Assembly: GCF_013408415.1 (NCBI RefSeq)
Contig: NZ_JACCAA010000001.1
Coordinates: forward strand, 2,170,001-2,234,000
Source: Nocardioides daedukensis
Lineage (GTDB): Bacteria; Actinomycetota; Actinomycetes; Propionibacteriales; Nocardioidaceae
DNA: 64,000 bases
Reading direction: 5' to 3'
A model generated the notes under the pieces. It did no database searches and was not told where the DNA came from. It saw only the letters and a program-made list of their open reading frames with translations. Within the stretch, counting starts at the first letter, position 1. Every line of letters starts with the position of its first letter. This document shows, piece after piece, positions 8,268-17,090 of the stretch. The position numbers and the translations under genes are program-made.

Positions 8268-9743
8268 TCAGAAGAGGAGCGCGCTCGCCGGGTCCTCGAG
8301 GATCGAGGCCACGTCGGCCAGGAACCGCGAGCCCTTCTCACCATCCACGTGCCGGTGGTCGAAGGACAGCGCCAGCGTGGTGACGTCGCGGACGCAGAGC
8401 TCGCCGTCCTCGTCGACCCACGGCTTCTTCTTGATCGAGCCGAAGCAGAGGATCGCGGACTCGCCCGGGTTGATGATCGGCGTACCGGCATCGACCCCGA
8501 AGACCCCCACGTTGGTGATCGTGAAGGTGCCACCGCTCATCTCGGCGGGCTGGGTCTTGCCGTCGCGCGCGGTGCGGGCCAGCGCGGACAGGGCCTCGGC
8601 GAGCTCGAGCAGCGAGAGCTGGTCGGCGTCCTTGACGTTCGGCACGACCAGGCCCCGCGGGGTGGCCGCGGCGATGCCGAGGTTGACATAGTTCTTGAAG
8701 ACCACCTCACCCGCGGCGCCGTCCCAGAACGAGTTGATCTCGGGGGTACGTCGCATCGCCAGCATCACCGCACGCGAGAGCACCAGCAGCGGTGAGACCT
8801 TGACGTCCTTGAACTCGCGCCGCTTCTTGAGCCGCTCGACGAACGCCATCGTGGCCGTGACGTCGATGGTGATCCACTCGGTGACGTGCGGGATCGTGAA
8901 CGCGGAGTCCACCATCGCCTGGCCCATCATCTTGCGGACACCCTTGATCGGCTCGCGGTGCTCGCGCTGGGACTGGTCCCGGTCGGCGGTTCGTCCGCTG
9001 GGCGCGCCACCCGCAGATTCGGTGACGCCAGAGGCACCGCCGGCGGCAGCCTGGACGTCGTCACGGGTCACGGTGCCGTCGGGACCGGTGGCGCGCACCG
9101 ATCCCAGGTCCACGCCGAGGTCCTTGGCCAGCTTGCGCACCGGTGGCTTGGCCAGCGCGCGGACGCTACCGGTCGCTGCCGGGGGAACCATCGCCTCCCG
9201 GTGCGGCTCGCTCGCCGGGACCGCGGGAACTGCCGGCTCGTCGGCCTCGATCACCGGCTCGGACTGTGCACCGCCGGGCGCGAAGGCACCCTGGACCTGC
9301 ATCTGGGTGGCGGCGGCCGACTCGCTGGCCGGCGATGCCGACCCGCGGCGAGGACGGCGTACCGGACCTCGCTCGGCCTTCATCCGACCGACCAGGGACT
9401 CGCCCTCACCGCCACCGGAGGCCGCCGGGTTGGACAGGTCGATCTCCATCGTCGACCCGTCAGTTGTTGACGCCGGAGCGGCGCCGGAGGGGTCAACAAC
9501 TGCCGACTCGGGGTCTCCGACGGAGATGATCGGCGTCCCAACCTCCACCATCTGGCCCTCGTCGACCATCAGGGCCAGCACCGTGCCGGCATAGGGCGAA
9601 GGGAGCTCGACCAGGGACTTGGCGGTCTCGATCTCGACGATCACGTCGTTGATCTCGATGACGTCGCCGACCTTCACCTTCCAGGACACGATCTCGGCCT
9701 CGGTGAGACCCTCGCCGACATCGGGCAGCTTGAACTCAGCCAT
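8268..9743 (-). CDS. 2-oxoacid dehydrogenase complex E2 (dihydrolipoamide acyltransferase)
   Basis: This 491-residue E2 has one N-terminal lipoyl domain (about residues 1-78, lipoyl lysine in EIETAKSLVE near residue 42). A long Ala/Pro/Ser linker follows, then a peripheral E1/E3-binding domain (VRALAKPPVRKLAKDLGV, about 190-225) and the C-terminal acyltransferase domain ending in SFDHRHVDGE. It transfers the acyl group from E1-bound thiamine to CoA. Gene order E1 alpha-E1 beta-E2 and the single lipoyl domain favour a branched-chain 2-oxoacid complex, but pyruvate cannot be excluded. The first part of the linker is encoded by an inverted pair of the GTTGTTGAC repeat. No E3 gene is adjacent. 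Confidence 0.9.
   Translation of the reverse strand: MAEFKLPDVGEGLTEAEIVSWKVKVGDVIEINDVIVEIETAKSLVELPSPYAGTVLALMVDEGQMVEVGTPIISVGDPESAVVDPSGAAPASTTDGSTMEIDLSNPAASGGGEGESLVGRMKAERGPVRRPRRGSASPASESAAATQMQVQGAFAPGGAQSEPVIEADEPAVPAVPASEPHREAMVPPAATGSVRALAKPPVRKLAKDLGVDLGSVRATGPDGTVTRDDVQAAAGGASGVTESAGGAPSGRTADRDQSQREHREPIKGVRKMMGQAMVDSAFTIPHVTEWITIDVTATMAFVERLKKRREFKDVKVSPLLVLSRAVMLAMRRTPEINSFWDGAAGEVVFKNYVNLGIAAATPRGLVVPNVKDADQLSLLELAEALSALARTARDGKTQPAEMSGGTFTITNVGVFGVDAGTPIINPGESAILCFGSIKKKPWVDEDGELCVRDVTTLALSFDHRHVDGEKGSRFLADVASILEDPASALLF
9458..9505. repeat. inverted pair of the CAGTTGTTGAC repeat inside the E2 linker
   Basis: CGTCAGTTGTTGAC (9458-9471) faces GTCAACAACTGCCG (9492-9505), giving a perfect 11-bp stem CAGTTGTTGAC/GTCAACAACTG around a 20-base loop. 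The same motif makes up the intergenic array at 38468-38630. Here it is read in frame and encodes AVVDPSGAAPASTTDG immediately after the lipoyl domain (about residues 80-96 of E2). Confidence 0.7.
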
Positions 9744-9755
9744 CGGTCAGCCTCC

Positions 9756-10730
9756 TCAGAACTCGAACGAGCGGTCGACGGCGTCCAGGACCCGGTCGAG
9801 GTCGGGGAGGTAGTCCTCCTCGATCCGCGACGGCGGATAGGGGGTGTCGAAGCCCCCGACGCGCAGCACCGGAGCCTCGAGGGAGAAGAAGCACTGCTCG
9901 GTGATCCGCGAGGCGATCTCCGAGCCCATCCCCAGGTTGACGTGCGCCTCGTGCACGACGACGGCGCGGCCGGTACGGCGTACCGACTCCAGCACCGGGC
10001 CCATGTCCAGCGGCGAGAGGGTGCGCAGGTCGATCACCTCCAGCGAGCGGCCCTCGGAGGCAGCGGCGTCGGCTGCCTTCAGGCAGGTCTTCACGGTCGG
10101 GCCGTAGGAGAGCAGGGTGAGGTCGGTGCCGCTCTTGACCACGCGTGAGGTGAACAGCGGCGCGGGCAGCACCGACTCGTCGAGCTCGGCCTTGTCGGCG
10201 TGATATTGCCGCTTGGGCTCGAGGAAGATCACCGGGTCGTCGGAGGCGATTGCCTGCTGGAGCATCCAGTAGCCGTCGACCGGGTTGGAGCAGGCGACCA
10301 CCTTGAGGCCCGGGGTGTGCGCGAACTGCGCCTCCGGCGACTCCGAGTGGTGCTCGACCGCACCGATGCCGCCACCGAAGGGGATCCGGATGACCATCGG
10401 CATCTTGGTCTTGCCCTTGGAGCGGAAGTGGATCTTGGCGACCTGGCAGACGATCTGGTCGTAGGCGGGATAGACGAAGCCGTCGAACTGGATCTCGACG
10501 ACCGGGCGATAGCCGCGCATCGCCATCCCGACCGCGGTGCCGACGATGCCGGACTCGGCCAGTGGCGAGTCGATGACCCGGTCCTCGCCGAAGTCCTTCT
10601 GCAGTCCGTCGGTGATCCGGAAGACGCCACCGAGGGTGCCGACGTCCTCACCCATGATCAGGACCTTGGGGTCGTCCTCCATGGCCTTGCGCAGCCCCAT
10701 GTTGAGGCCCTTGGCGAGTGTGATCTTCAT
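9756..10730 (-). CDS. 2-oxoacid dehydrogenase E1 subunit beta
   Basis: A 324-residue transketolase-like beta subunit of a heterotetrameric E1. Diagnostic stretches are MGEDVGTLGGVFRITDGL near residue 27, SPLAESGIVGTAVGMAMRG, the GGGIGAVEHHSESPEAQFAHTPGLKVV core and PSRIEEDYLPD near the end. Together with the alpha subunit it binds thiamine diphosphate and decarboxylates a 2-oxoacid. The start overlaps the alpha-subunit stop (ATGA) and the gene lies 12 bp ahead of E2, so all three are in one operon. The pattern best fits branched-chain 2-oxoacid dehydrogenase E1 beta. Confidence 0.9.
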   Translation of the reverse strand: MKITLAKGLNMGLRKAMEDDPKVLIMGEDVGTLGGVFRITDGLQKDFGEDRVIDSPLAESGIVGTAVGMAMRGYRPVVEIQFDGFVYPAYDQIVCQVAKIHFRSKGKTKMPMVIRIPFGGGIGAVEHHSESPEAQFAHTPGLKVVACSNPVDGYWMLQQAIASDDPVIFLEPKRQYHADKAELDESVLPAPLFTSRVVKSGTDLTLLSYGPTVKTCLKAADAAASEGRSLEVIDLRTLSPLDMGPVLESVRRTGRAVVVHEAHVNLGMGSEIASRITEQCFFSLEAPVLRVGGFDTPYPPSRIEEDYLPDLDRVLDAVDRSFEF

Positions 10731-11917
10731 GCCGACGCCCCTTCCTCGGAGAAGGAGGCGTGATAGGCGATGAACTCGTCCCGCTGCTGGGTGAGCTCCT
10801 CGGGCATCTCGTCATAGACGAGGTCGAAGATGCCGCGCGGATCCGGGTCCGGGAGCGACTTGCAGCCCTCCCGCAGGTGGTGACCGAGCTCGTTGGCCTC
10901 CTGCTGGACGGACTCGAGGAAACCACCCTCGACCAGCCCGTTGCGCTTGAGGTAGGCCTCGACGCGGGCGATCGGATCCTTCAGCTTCCAGTGCTCCACG
11001 TCGGCCGAGAGCCGGTAGCGGGTCGGGTCGTCGGTGGTGGTGTGGGCACCCATCCGATAGGTGTAGGCCTCGATCAGGGTCGGGCCCTGCCCCTCGCGCG
11101 CGCGCTGCAGTGCGGCCTGGGTGACGGCGTACGTCGCGAGCACGTCGTTGCCGTCGACCCGCACGCCGGGGAAGCCGAAGCCGAGGGCGCGCTGGTAGAG
11201 CGGGATCCGCGTCTGGCGCTCGATCGGCTCGGAGATCGCCCACTGGTTGTTCTGGCAGAAGAAGACCACCGGGGCGTTGTAGGAGGCGGCGAAGATGAAG
11301 CCCTCGTTGACGTCGCCCTGCGAGGAGGCGCCGTCACCGAAGTGCGCGATCACGGCCGCGTCGCGGTCCGGCTCGCCGGTGCCCACGACGCCGTCGCGCT
11401 GCATGCCCATCGCATAGCCGGTGGCGTGCAGGACCTGTGCGCCGATGACGATCGTGTACTGGCCGAAGTTCTTCTCGGCCGGGTCCCAGCGACCGTGGTC
11501 GACGCCGCGGAAGAGGCCGAGCAGGTCGAGCGGGTCGATCCCGCGGCACCACGCGACGCCGTGCTCGCGATAGGTCGGGAAGACGTAGTCCTGGGGGCGC
11601 AGGGCGCGGCCGGCGCCGATCTGGGCGGCTTCCTGACCGAGCAACTGGGCCCAGATGCCGAGCTCGCCGTGGCGCTGCAGGGCGGTGGCCTCGGTGTCGA
11701 TGCGCCGGGTCAGCACCATGTCGCGGTAGAAGCCGCGCAGCTGCTCGGCGCTGAAGTCCATGTCGAAGTCGGGGTGGTGGACTCGCTCGCCCTCGGGGGT
11801 GAGCAGCTGGACCAGGTCTGGTCCGCCGTCCTGCTGCGAGGGGCCGAACACCTCGACGAGGTCTGGCCCGAACTGATCCGTGCGGACCTGATCCGTGCTG
11901 GTGGGATCCGGGGACAT
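10727..11917 (-). CDS. 2-oxoacid dehydrogenase E1 subunit alpha
   Basis: This 396-residue alpha subunit has the thiamine diphosphate motif (AHFGDGASSQGDVNEGFIFAASYNAPVVFFCQNN region, GDG...NN), a TYREHGV turn and the phosphorylation-loop-like YRMGAHTTTDDPTRYR. I chose the ATG at 11917: AGGAG (11926-11930) sits 8 bases ahead of it, whereas the GTG at 11926 would overlap that ribosome site. It opens the E1 alpha-E1 beta-E2 operon. The region 11918-12158 upstream is non-coding and must hold its promoter, but I see no clear operator there. Confidence 0.9.
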   Translation of the reverse strand: MSPDPTSTDQVRTDQFGPDLVEVFGPSQQDGGPDLVQLLTPEGERVHHPDFDMDFSAEQLRGFYRDMVLTRRIDTEATALQRHGELGIWAQLLGQEAAQIGAGRALRPQDYVFPTYREHGVAWCRGIDPLDLLGLFRGVDHGRWDPAEKNFGQYTIVIGAQVLHATGYAMGMQRDGVVGTGEPDRDAAVIAHFGDGASSQGDVNEGFIFAASYNAPVVFFCQNNQWAISEPIERQTRIPLYQRALGFGFPGVRVDGNDVLATYAVTQAALQRAREGQGPTLIEAYTYRMGAHTTTDDPTRYRLSADVEHWKLKDPIARVEAYLKRNGLVEGGFLESVQQEANELGHHLREGCKSLPDPDPRGIFDLVYDEMPEELTQQRDEFIAYHASFSEEGASA

Positions 11918-12158
11918 CGCGTCCACTCCTTCTCTTCGCCGGACTGCGGGGTCGCCGCGCCGGGTGTGGGAACAGGTGCCCGGGTCCCGGCGTCATGGGT
12001 GGTACGCCGTGGGTCCCGGACGGTGTGCTGGTCGTGCGTCAATGGCGCGGATCCGCACCTTGTGACGGGCACCACACCATTGAACTTCAAGGTACCGGTC
12101 GGCCCCGGCCATCGCCAATCTGGCGGCGGCGTCGTGACCAGATGGTTGTGAACCGGTC

Positions 12159-14207
12159 TCAGGCCCGCGATCGCCAGAGCAGCCAGACGAAGTATGGCGT
12201 CCCGATCAGCGCGGTCACCATGCCTGCGGGGACCTGATCGGGCGCGATCACGTTGCGGCCGAGGGTGTCGGCCACGCTGACCAGGATCGCCCCGAGCAGC
12301 ATCGCCACCGGCAGCACCCGGATGTGTCGTGAGCCGACGATCGCGCGGGCCGCGTGCGGCGCGACCAGGCCGGTGAAGACGACCAGGCCGATCGCTGCCG
12401 CGGAGGCGGCGGTGAGCACGACCGCGGTGACCAGGAGCAGCAGCCGGGTCCTCTCCAGCGACAGGCCGAGGACGCGCGGGGTGTCGTCGTCCAGGGCCAT
12501 CACGTCGAGGTCGTTGCGGTGGCGCAGCAGGATCGGCAGGCCGAGGAGCACCACGATGATCAGCGGGACCACCTGCTCATAGGTCCGGCCATAGGTCGAG
12601 CCGTTCAGCCAGGTCAGCGCGAGCTGGGTGTCATAGGGGCTGGAGCTGATCAGGATGAACGAGATCAGCGCCTGGCCCACGGCGGCGACACCGACCCCGA
12701 CGAGCACCAGCCGGATCGAGTCCAGGCCACCGCGCCAGGAGACGGCGTACACGATGGCGAACGCGACGGCCGCGCCGATCAAGGCCGAGATGTTGATCAG
12801 CCACAGGGCGGAGATGCCGGCGAACGCGATGCAGGTGATCGCGCCGACCCCGGCGCCGGCGGTGACGCCCAGCAGGCCGGGCTCGGCGAGCGGGTTGCGG
12901 CAGACCGCCTGGGTGGCGCAGCCGGCCAGGGCCAGGGCAGCGCCGGCGAACGTGGCGGCGAGGAGCCGCGGGACGCGTTCCTCGAGGGTGTAGGTCACGT
13001 AGTTGCCGGAGTTGCCGCCAAGCCAGTTGACGACGTCGCCCATCAGCAGCCGGTCGTCGCCCATCAGGGACCAGCCGTGGCCCGCGAGCAGGCCCAGGAC
13101 GGTGGCGCCGGCGAGCAGCACCACCAGGCCGGTGACCAGCGGGACGGTGAACTTGAAGGGGGAGCCGGTGCGGCTGCGGGCCGACGGCGCTTCGGGGACG
13201 GTGCCGCCCTGGCGGAACGTGCGGGCGACCCCGACCAGGACCATCGCGCCGAAGAAGGTGGTGGCGACACCGGTGGGTACGCCGGGTGCGAACGGTCCGC
13301 GCGGCACCAACCGCATCAGCACGTCGGCCAGGACGACCAGGACGATGCCGATCATCCCGGAGAGCGGCAATAGGACCCGGTGCTTGTGGACGTCGTTGAT
13401 CCAGCGGCCGGACAGCCGTGCCATCACCGGGGCGCAGAGGCCGATGAAGCCCATCGGGCCGGCGACGGTGACGGCGAGTGCCGCGAGCAGCACGGAGAGC
13501 AGCACGGCGACCAGCTGGATCAGTCGCACGTTGACGCCGAGGCTGGTGGCCGCGTCGTCGCCGAGGGCGATCAGGTCGAGACGGCGCGAGAGCAGCAGCG
13601 AGACCAGTACGACGACGCCGACCACGACCGCGCCCTTCACCGGGGCGTCCATGCTGATCTGGACGAGGTTGCCGTTGCCCCAGGCGAAGAGGCTCTGGGT
13701 CTCCTCCTCGAAGAGGAGCAGCAGCATCCCGGTCATCGAGCCGAGGGCGAGCGCGAGCGCCGAGCCGGCCAGGACCAGACGGGCCGGTCCCGAGGCGCCG
13801 CCGGAGAGGGCGAGCACCACCGCGGCACCGACGAGTCCGCCGGCGAACGCGACGCTGCCCTGGCCGATCAGCGGGAGCGAGAGGCCGAACGCCGCCACCA
13901 GGGTGGCGGCGAACCAGGCGCCGCCGTTGATCGCCAGGGTGTCCGGCGAGGCGAGCGGGTTGCGGGTGACCGACTGCAGGAGCGCGCCGGAGACCCCGAC
14001 GGCCAAGCCGACGACGACGCCGGCAAGCAGGCGCGGGAGCCGCGAACCCATGAACACGTCACGGGTCAGCTGGTCCCCGCGCCCGATGGCGAGGTCGAGC
14101 AGGTCGGCAAGGCCGATCTCGGAGGTGCCCTGCGTCAGGTGCACGGCGCTGGCGGCGAGCGCCACCAGGGCGAGTCCGAGGAATCCGGAGAGACTGCGCA
14201 GGGTCAC
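12159..14207 (-). CDS. iron-siderophore ABC transporter permease, fused FecCD x2 (FhuB-like)
   Basis: A 682-residue integral membrane protein made of two tandem FecCD-type permease domains, each of about 330 residues with around ten membrane helices. Each half repeats the family signatures: LPRLLAGVVVGLAVGVSGALLQSVTRNPLASPD and later VPRLLAATFAGAALALAGCATQAVCRNPLAEPG, plus GPMGFIGLCAPVMAR and GLVVFTGLVAPHAAR for the ATPase-coupling regions. This fused layout is that of FhuB, which imports ferric hydroxamates. It is the last gene of the operon after the ATPase and binding protein. Confidence 0.92.
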   Translation of the reverse strand: MTLRSLSGFLGLALVALAASAVHLTQGTSEIGLADLLDLAIGRGDQLTRDVFMGSRLPRLLAGVVVGLAVGVSGALLQSVTRNPLASPDTLAINGGAWFAATLVAAFGLSLPLIGQGSVAFAGGLVGAAVVLALSGGASGPARLVLAGSALALALGSMTGMLLLLFEEETQSLFAWGNGNLVQISMDAPVKGAVVVGVVVLVSLLLSRRLDLIALGDDAATSLGVNVRLIQLVAVLLSVLLAALAVTVAGPMGFIGLCAPVMARLSGRWINDVHKHRVLLPLSGMIGIVLVVLADVLMRLVPRGPFAPGVPTGVATTFFGAMVLVGVARTFRQGGTVPEAPSARSRTGSPFKFTVPLVTGLVVLLAGATVLGLLAGHGWSLMGDDRLLMGDVVNWLGGNSGNYVTYTLEERVPRLLAATFAGAALALAGCATQAVCRNPLAEPGLLGVTAGAGVGAITCIAFAGISALWLINISALIGAAVAFAIVYAVSWRGGLDSIRLVLVGVGVAAVGQALISFILISSSPYDTQLALTWLNGSTYGRTYEQVVPLIIVVLLGLPILLRHRNDLDVMALDDDTPRVLGLSLERTRLLLLVTAVVLTAASAAAIGLVVFTGLVAPHAARAIVGSRHIRVLPVAMLLGAILVSVADTLGRNVIAPDQVPAGMVTALIGTPYFVWLLWRSRA

Positions 14208-14226
14208 GAGCGTTGGATCACTCGGG

Positions 14227-15210
14227 TCACTTGGTCAGGTCGGCGACGACCTGGTCCACGAACTCCTGCGCTGAGACCGGACCACCGAAGGTCCAGACGC
14301 CCTTCTCGAGCGGGTAGAGGTGGTCGCTGGTGACGAACTCGAGCTTGTTCCAGATCGGGTTCTTGGCGAGCTCGTCACCGAACACGTCCTCGGCCTCGAC
14401 CGGGCTGTTGTAGAAGAAGCGGACGTCGTCGCCGAGCTTGGTCAGGCCCTCGGGGTCGGTGGTGCCCAGGCCCCACTCCTTGTCGACCTCGCCAGTCCAG
14501 GCGTTCTTCAGGCCCAGGCCCTCGGCCAGGTCGGACATCAGCGAACCCTCACCGAACAGGCGGATGGTGACGGTGGCGCCCTCGGCCCAGCCGTCCGCCA
14601 TCGCGAACTTCGCGCCGGCGGCGTCGCTCTCGGCGATTGCCTTCTTGCCCGCGTCCAGCGAGGCGTCGAGGTCGCCGATGATCTTGTCGGCCTTGTCGGT
14701 CTTGCCGACGGCCTCGGCGATCGTCTTGACGTTCTCCTTCATCAGGTCGAGCTGGCGGGTGCCGTCGGCTGTGTCCAGGACCAGGACGGGCACGTCCTTG
14801 TCCTCGAGCTGCTTGACGATCGCCTCGGGGCTGGTGGAGTCGGCGATGACGAGCTCGGGGTCGGCCTTCATGATCTCGGTGAAGCTGGGCTCGGCGCGCT
14901 TGCCGACGTCCTTGACCGAGTCGTCGACCTGGGCGTTGGCGACCCAGGTGTTGTAGGCGTCACCGTCGGCGTGCGCCACCGGCATCACACCGAGGCTGAC
15001 CAGGGCTTCGGTCTGCATCCACTCCAGCGACACAACGCGGGTGGCGGGGCTGTCGAGCTCGATCTTCTCGCCGCGCGAGTCGGTGATCGAGACCGGGCCG
15101 CCGGCATTGTCGCCGGACTTCGCGTCGTCGGTCGTCTCGGAGGTGCCGCAGGCGGACAGGGCGAGGGCCAAGGGGAGGCCGATCAGGGCAAGGCTGTGCA
15201 ACTTCTTCAC
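14227..15210 (-). CDS. iron-siderophore ABC transporter substrate-binding lipoprotein
   Basis: The 327-residue protein begins at GTG with a lipoprotein signal (MKKLHSLALIGLPLALALSAC; lipidated Cys at 21). It continues with the type III periplasmic binding fold (TRVVSLEWMQTEALVSLGVMPVAHAD, FTEIMKADPELVIAD, and a long helical spine). It should capture ferric siderophore outside the membrane and hand it to the fused permease 19 bp downstream. An AAGAAGGA ribosome site lies about 10 bases before the start. The siderophore type cannot be deduced. Confidence 0.9.
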   Translation of the reverse strand: MKKLHSLALIGLPLALALSACGTSETTDDAKSGDNAGGPVSITDSRGEKIELDSPATRVVSLEWMQTEALVSLGVMPVAHADGDAYNTWVANAQVDDSVKDVGKRAEPSFTEIMKADPELVIADSTSPEAIVKQLEDKDVPVLVLDTADGTRQLDLMKENVKTIAEAVGKTDKADKIIGDLDASLDAGKKAIAESDAAGAKFAMADGWAEGATVTIRLFGEGSLMSDLAEGLGLKNAWTGEVDKEWGLGTTDPEGLTKLGDDVRFFYNSPVEAEDVFGDELAKNPIWNKLEFVTSDHLYPLEKGVWTFGGPVSAQEFVDQVVADLTK

Positions 15211-15263
15211 GGGGACGGTGTCCTTCTTGGTGGCGGAGTGGTGAGGTGGGACCGGCTGGTGGT

Positions 15264-16079
15264 TCAGGCCAGCTGCTGGAGACGACGTACGGTGCGATGC
15301 ACCGGCTGTACGCCGACCTGCGAGGTGACCGGGTCGCGGGTGATCGCGACCGGGAGGCCATAGACCGCGGAGACGCGGTCGGCGGTCAGGACATGGGCGG
15401 GTGAGCCGGTCGCCTGGATCACGCCCTTGTGGAGCATGGTGATGTCGTCGGCGACGTCCGCGGCCTGGTTGAGGTCGTGCAGGACCACGCCGACCGCGAC
15501 GCCGTGTTCGTCGGCGAGGTCGCGGACCAGGTCGAGGATGTCGACCTGATAGCGCATGTCGAGGTGGTTCGTGGGCTCGTCGAGGAGGAGTACGTCGGTC
15601 TGCTGGGCCAGACAGCAGGCCAGCCAGACCCGCTGCAGCTCGCCACCGGAGAGCTCGTCGACGCCGCGCTCGGCCATCTCACTGACGCCAGTGACCTTCA
15701 TCGCCCAGGCGATGGCCGAGGCACCTTCGGGGTCCTTGGCGCGCCACTTGCCGCGGTAGGGGTGACGGCCGAACTCGACCACCTCGGCAACCGGGACCCC
15801 CGATGGCACCGGTCGGTTCTGGGAGAGCAGGGTGATCACCCGGGCGAACTCGCGCTTGCTCAGGGTGGAGACAGCCTGGTCGCCGAGGGAGAGCGTGCCG
15901 GCATCGGCCTTGTGCAGCCGGGCCATCGCGCGCAGCAGGGTGGACTTGCCGCTGCCGTTGGGGCCGACCAGAGCGTGCACCCGGCCGGGCTCGACGCTCA
16001 ATGAGGCGGCGTGCACGACGGTGCGGTCGTGGTAGGAAAGCTCCAGACCCTCACCACGGAACACGTTCTCTTCACTCAT
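15264..16079 (-). CDS. iron-siderophore ABC transporter ATP-binding protein
   Basis: A 271-residue ABC ATPase with Walker A GPNGSGKST (about 38-46), Q-loop SQNRPVP, signature LSGGELQRVWLA, Walker B VLLLDEPTNHLD and the H-loop VLHDLNQA. The overall pattern is that of FecE/FhuC-type ATPases. It is the first gene of the uptake operon. A DtxR/IdeR-like sequence abuts its start codon, so iron-repressed transcription starting at or very near the ATG is likely. Confidence 0.92.
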   Translation of the reverse strand: MSEENVFRGEGLELSYHDRTVVHAASLSVEPGRVHALVGPNGSGKSTLLRAMARLHKADAGTLSLGDQAVSTLSKREFARVITLLSQNRPVPSGVPVAEVVEFGRHPYRGKWRAKDPEGASAIAWAMKVTGVSEMAERGVDELSGGELQRVWLACCLAQQTDVLLLDEPTNHLDMRYQVDILDLVRDLADEHGVAVGVVLHDLNQAADVADDITMLHKGVIQATGSPAHVLTADRVSAVYGLPVAITRDPVTSQVGVQPVHRTVRRLQQLA

Positions 16080-16098
16080 GCAGGCAAGGCTAACCTAA
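16080..16098 (-). promoter_or_regulatory. putative DtxR/IdeR iron box upstream of the siderophore importer
   Basis: Read on the minus strand, TTAGGTTAGCCTTGCCTGC ends directly at the ATG of the ATPase gene. Its first 12 bases match the known DtxR/IdeR consensus exactly (TTAGGTTAGSCTAACCTAA), while the second half is degenerate. Iron-loaded DtxR/IdeR represses siderophore uptake in actinobacteria, which fits the operon's function. The position suggests a very short or absent 5' leader. Confidence 0.65.
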
Positions 16099-16163
16099 GT
16101 TGGCCGTTCGGGTACAGGCGACCGTCATTTGAACGCGCTCGCGTCTGCACGCTGCAGTCCTGG

Positions 16164-17090
16164 TCAGTCGCACTCCGCGGCGCCGAGGTCCTCGTGCTGT
16201 CGGTGGCTGACCGGCTCGACCTGGAAGGTCGAGTGGTGCAGCTCGAAGTGGCCGGCCGCGCACTCCTGCAGCTGGTCGAGCACTCCCCCGACGCCGATCC
16301 GGGCCAACATCTCGTCGGTGACGGTGACGTGCGCGGAGAGGCTGGAGAGTCCGCTGGTGATCGTCCAGGCGTGCAGGTCGTGCACGTCGGTGACACCGGG
16401 CACGGCCGCAAGGTGCTCGCGCACCTCGGCGAGGTCGAGGTCGGCGGGCGCGATCTCGAGGAGCACCCGCACCGAGTCGCGCAGCAGGATGAAGGAGCGC
16501 GGCAGGATCATCACCGCGATCACCAGGGAGGCAATCGAGTCCGCGCGATGGAAGCCGGTGGCCACGATGACCACCCCGGCGATGACCGCGACCACCGAGC
16601 CGAGGAGGTCGGCGAAGACCTCGTTGGCCGCACCCTTGAGGTTGAGCGACCCGGTGTCGGAACGGTTCAGGATCATCATCGAGACCGCATTGGCAGCCAG
16701 GCCGACGAGGGCGAACGCGATCATCGCACCGGCCTCGACCTCGGTGGGATCGGCCAACCGGGTGATCCCGGCATAGGCCAGGTAGCCGCAGACGCCCAAC
16801 AGGACAAGGGCGTTGAGCAACGCGGCCAGGATCTCGGCACGGTGATAGCCGAACGTCGAGCCAGGCCCGGGGCGCAGCGTGGCGACGTACGACGCCCCCA
16901 GTGCAAGGAGGACTGCGGCCGCGTCGGTCGCCATGTGTCCCGCGTCGGCGAGCAGGGCCAACGAGCCGGTGACGAACGCGCCGATCACCTCGACCACCAT
17001 CACCGTGGCAGTGACGACGAGGACGATCTGGAGCCGCTTGCGGTCCTCCGCCCGGCCGGTGGCGTGCGTGTGCGCGTGCCCGTGACCCAT
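16164..17090 (-). CDS. cation diffusion facilitator (CDF) metal efflux transporter
   Basis: This 308-residue CDF protein has a His-rich start (MGHGHAHTHATG), six predicted membrane helices and a C-terminal cytoplasmic domain. The helix 2 metal site is HMATD. The helix 5 site reads EVFAD, with Glu where the well-studied Zn transporters have His or Asp. I chose the ATG at 17090 because it overlaps the ArsR stop (TGATG); a TTG 12 bases upstream is less likely. It should export Zn, Co, Ni or a similar ion by proton antiport under control of the preceding ArsR regulator. Confidence 0.88.
   Translation of the reverse strand: MGHGHAHTHATGRAEDRKRLQIVLVVTATVMVVEVIGAFVTGSLALLADAGHMATDAAAVLLALGASYVATLRPGPGSTFGYHRAEILAALLNALVLLGVCGYLAYAGITRLADPTEVEAGAMIAFALVGLAANAVSMMILNRSDTGSLNLKGAANEVFADLLGSVVAVIAGVVIVATGFHRADSIASLVIAVMILPRSFILLRDSVRVLLEIAPADLDLAEVREHLAAVPGVTDVHDLHAWTITSGLSSLSAHVTVTDEMLARIGVGGVLDQLQECAAGHFELHHSTFQVEPVSHRQHEDLGAAECD

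Noticed and set aside
8268-11917. Pyruvate dehydrogenase complex as a firm call
   Set aside because: E1 alpha/beta heterotetramer, single-lipoyl E2 and the lack of an adjacent E3 fit branched-chain 2-oxoacid dehydrogenase at least as well, so the substrate is left open.
12354-14333. Plus-strand open frames opposite the fused permease
   Set aside because: The products are Gly/Arg/Asp/His-rich low-complexity sequences typical of antisense GC-rich frames, while the permease frame has membrane helices and FecCD signatures.
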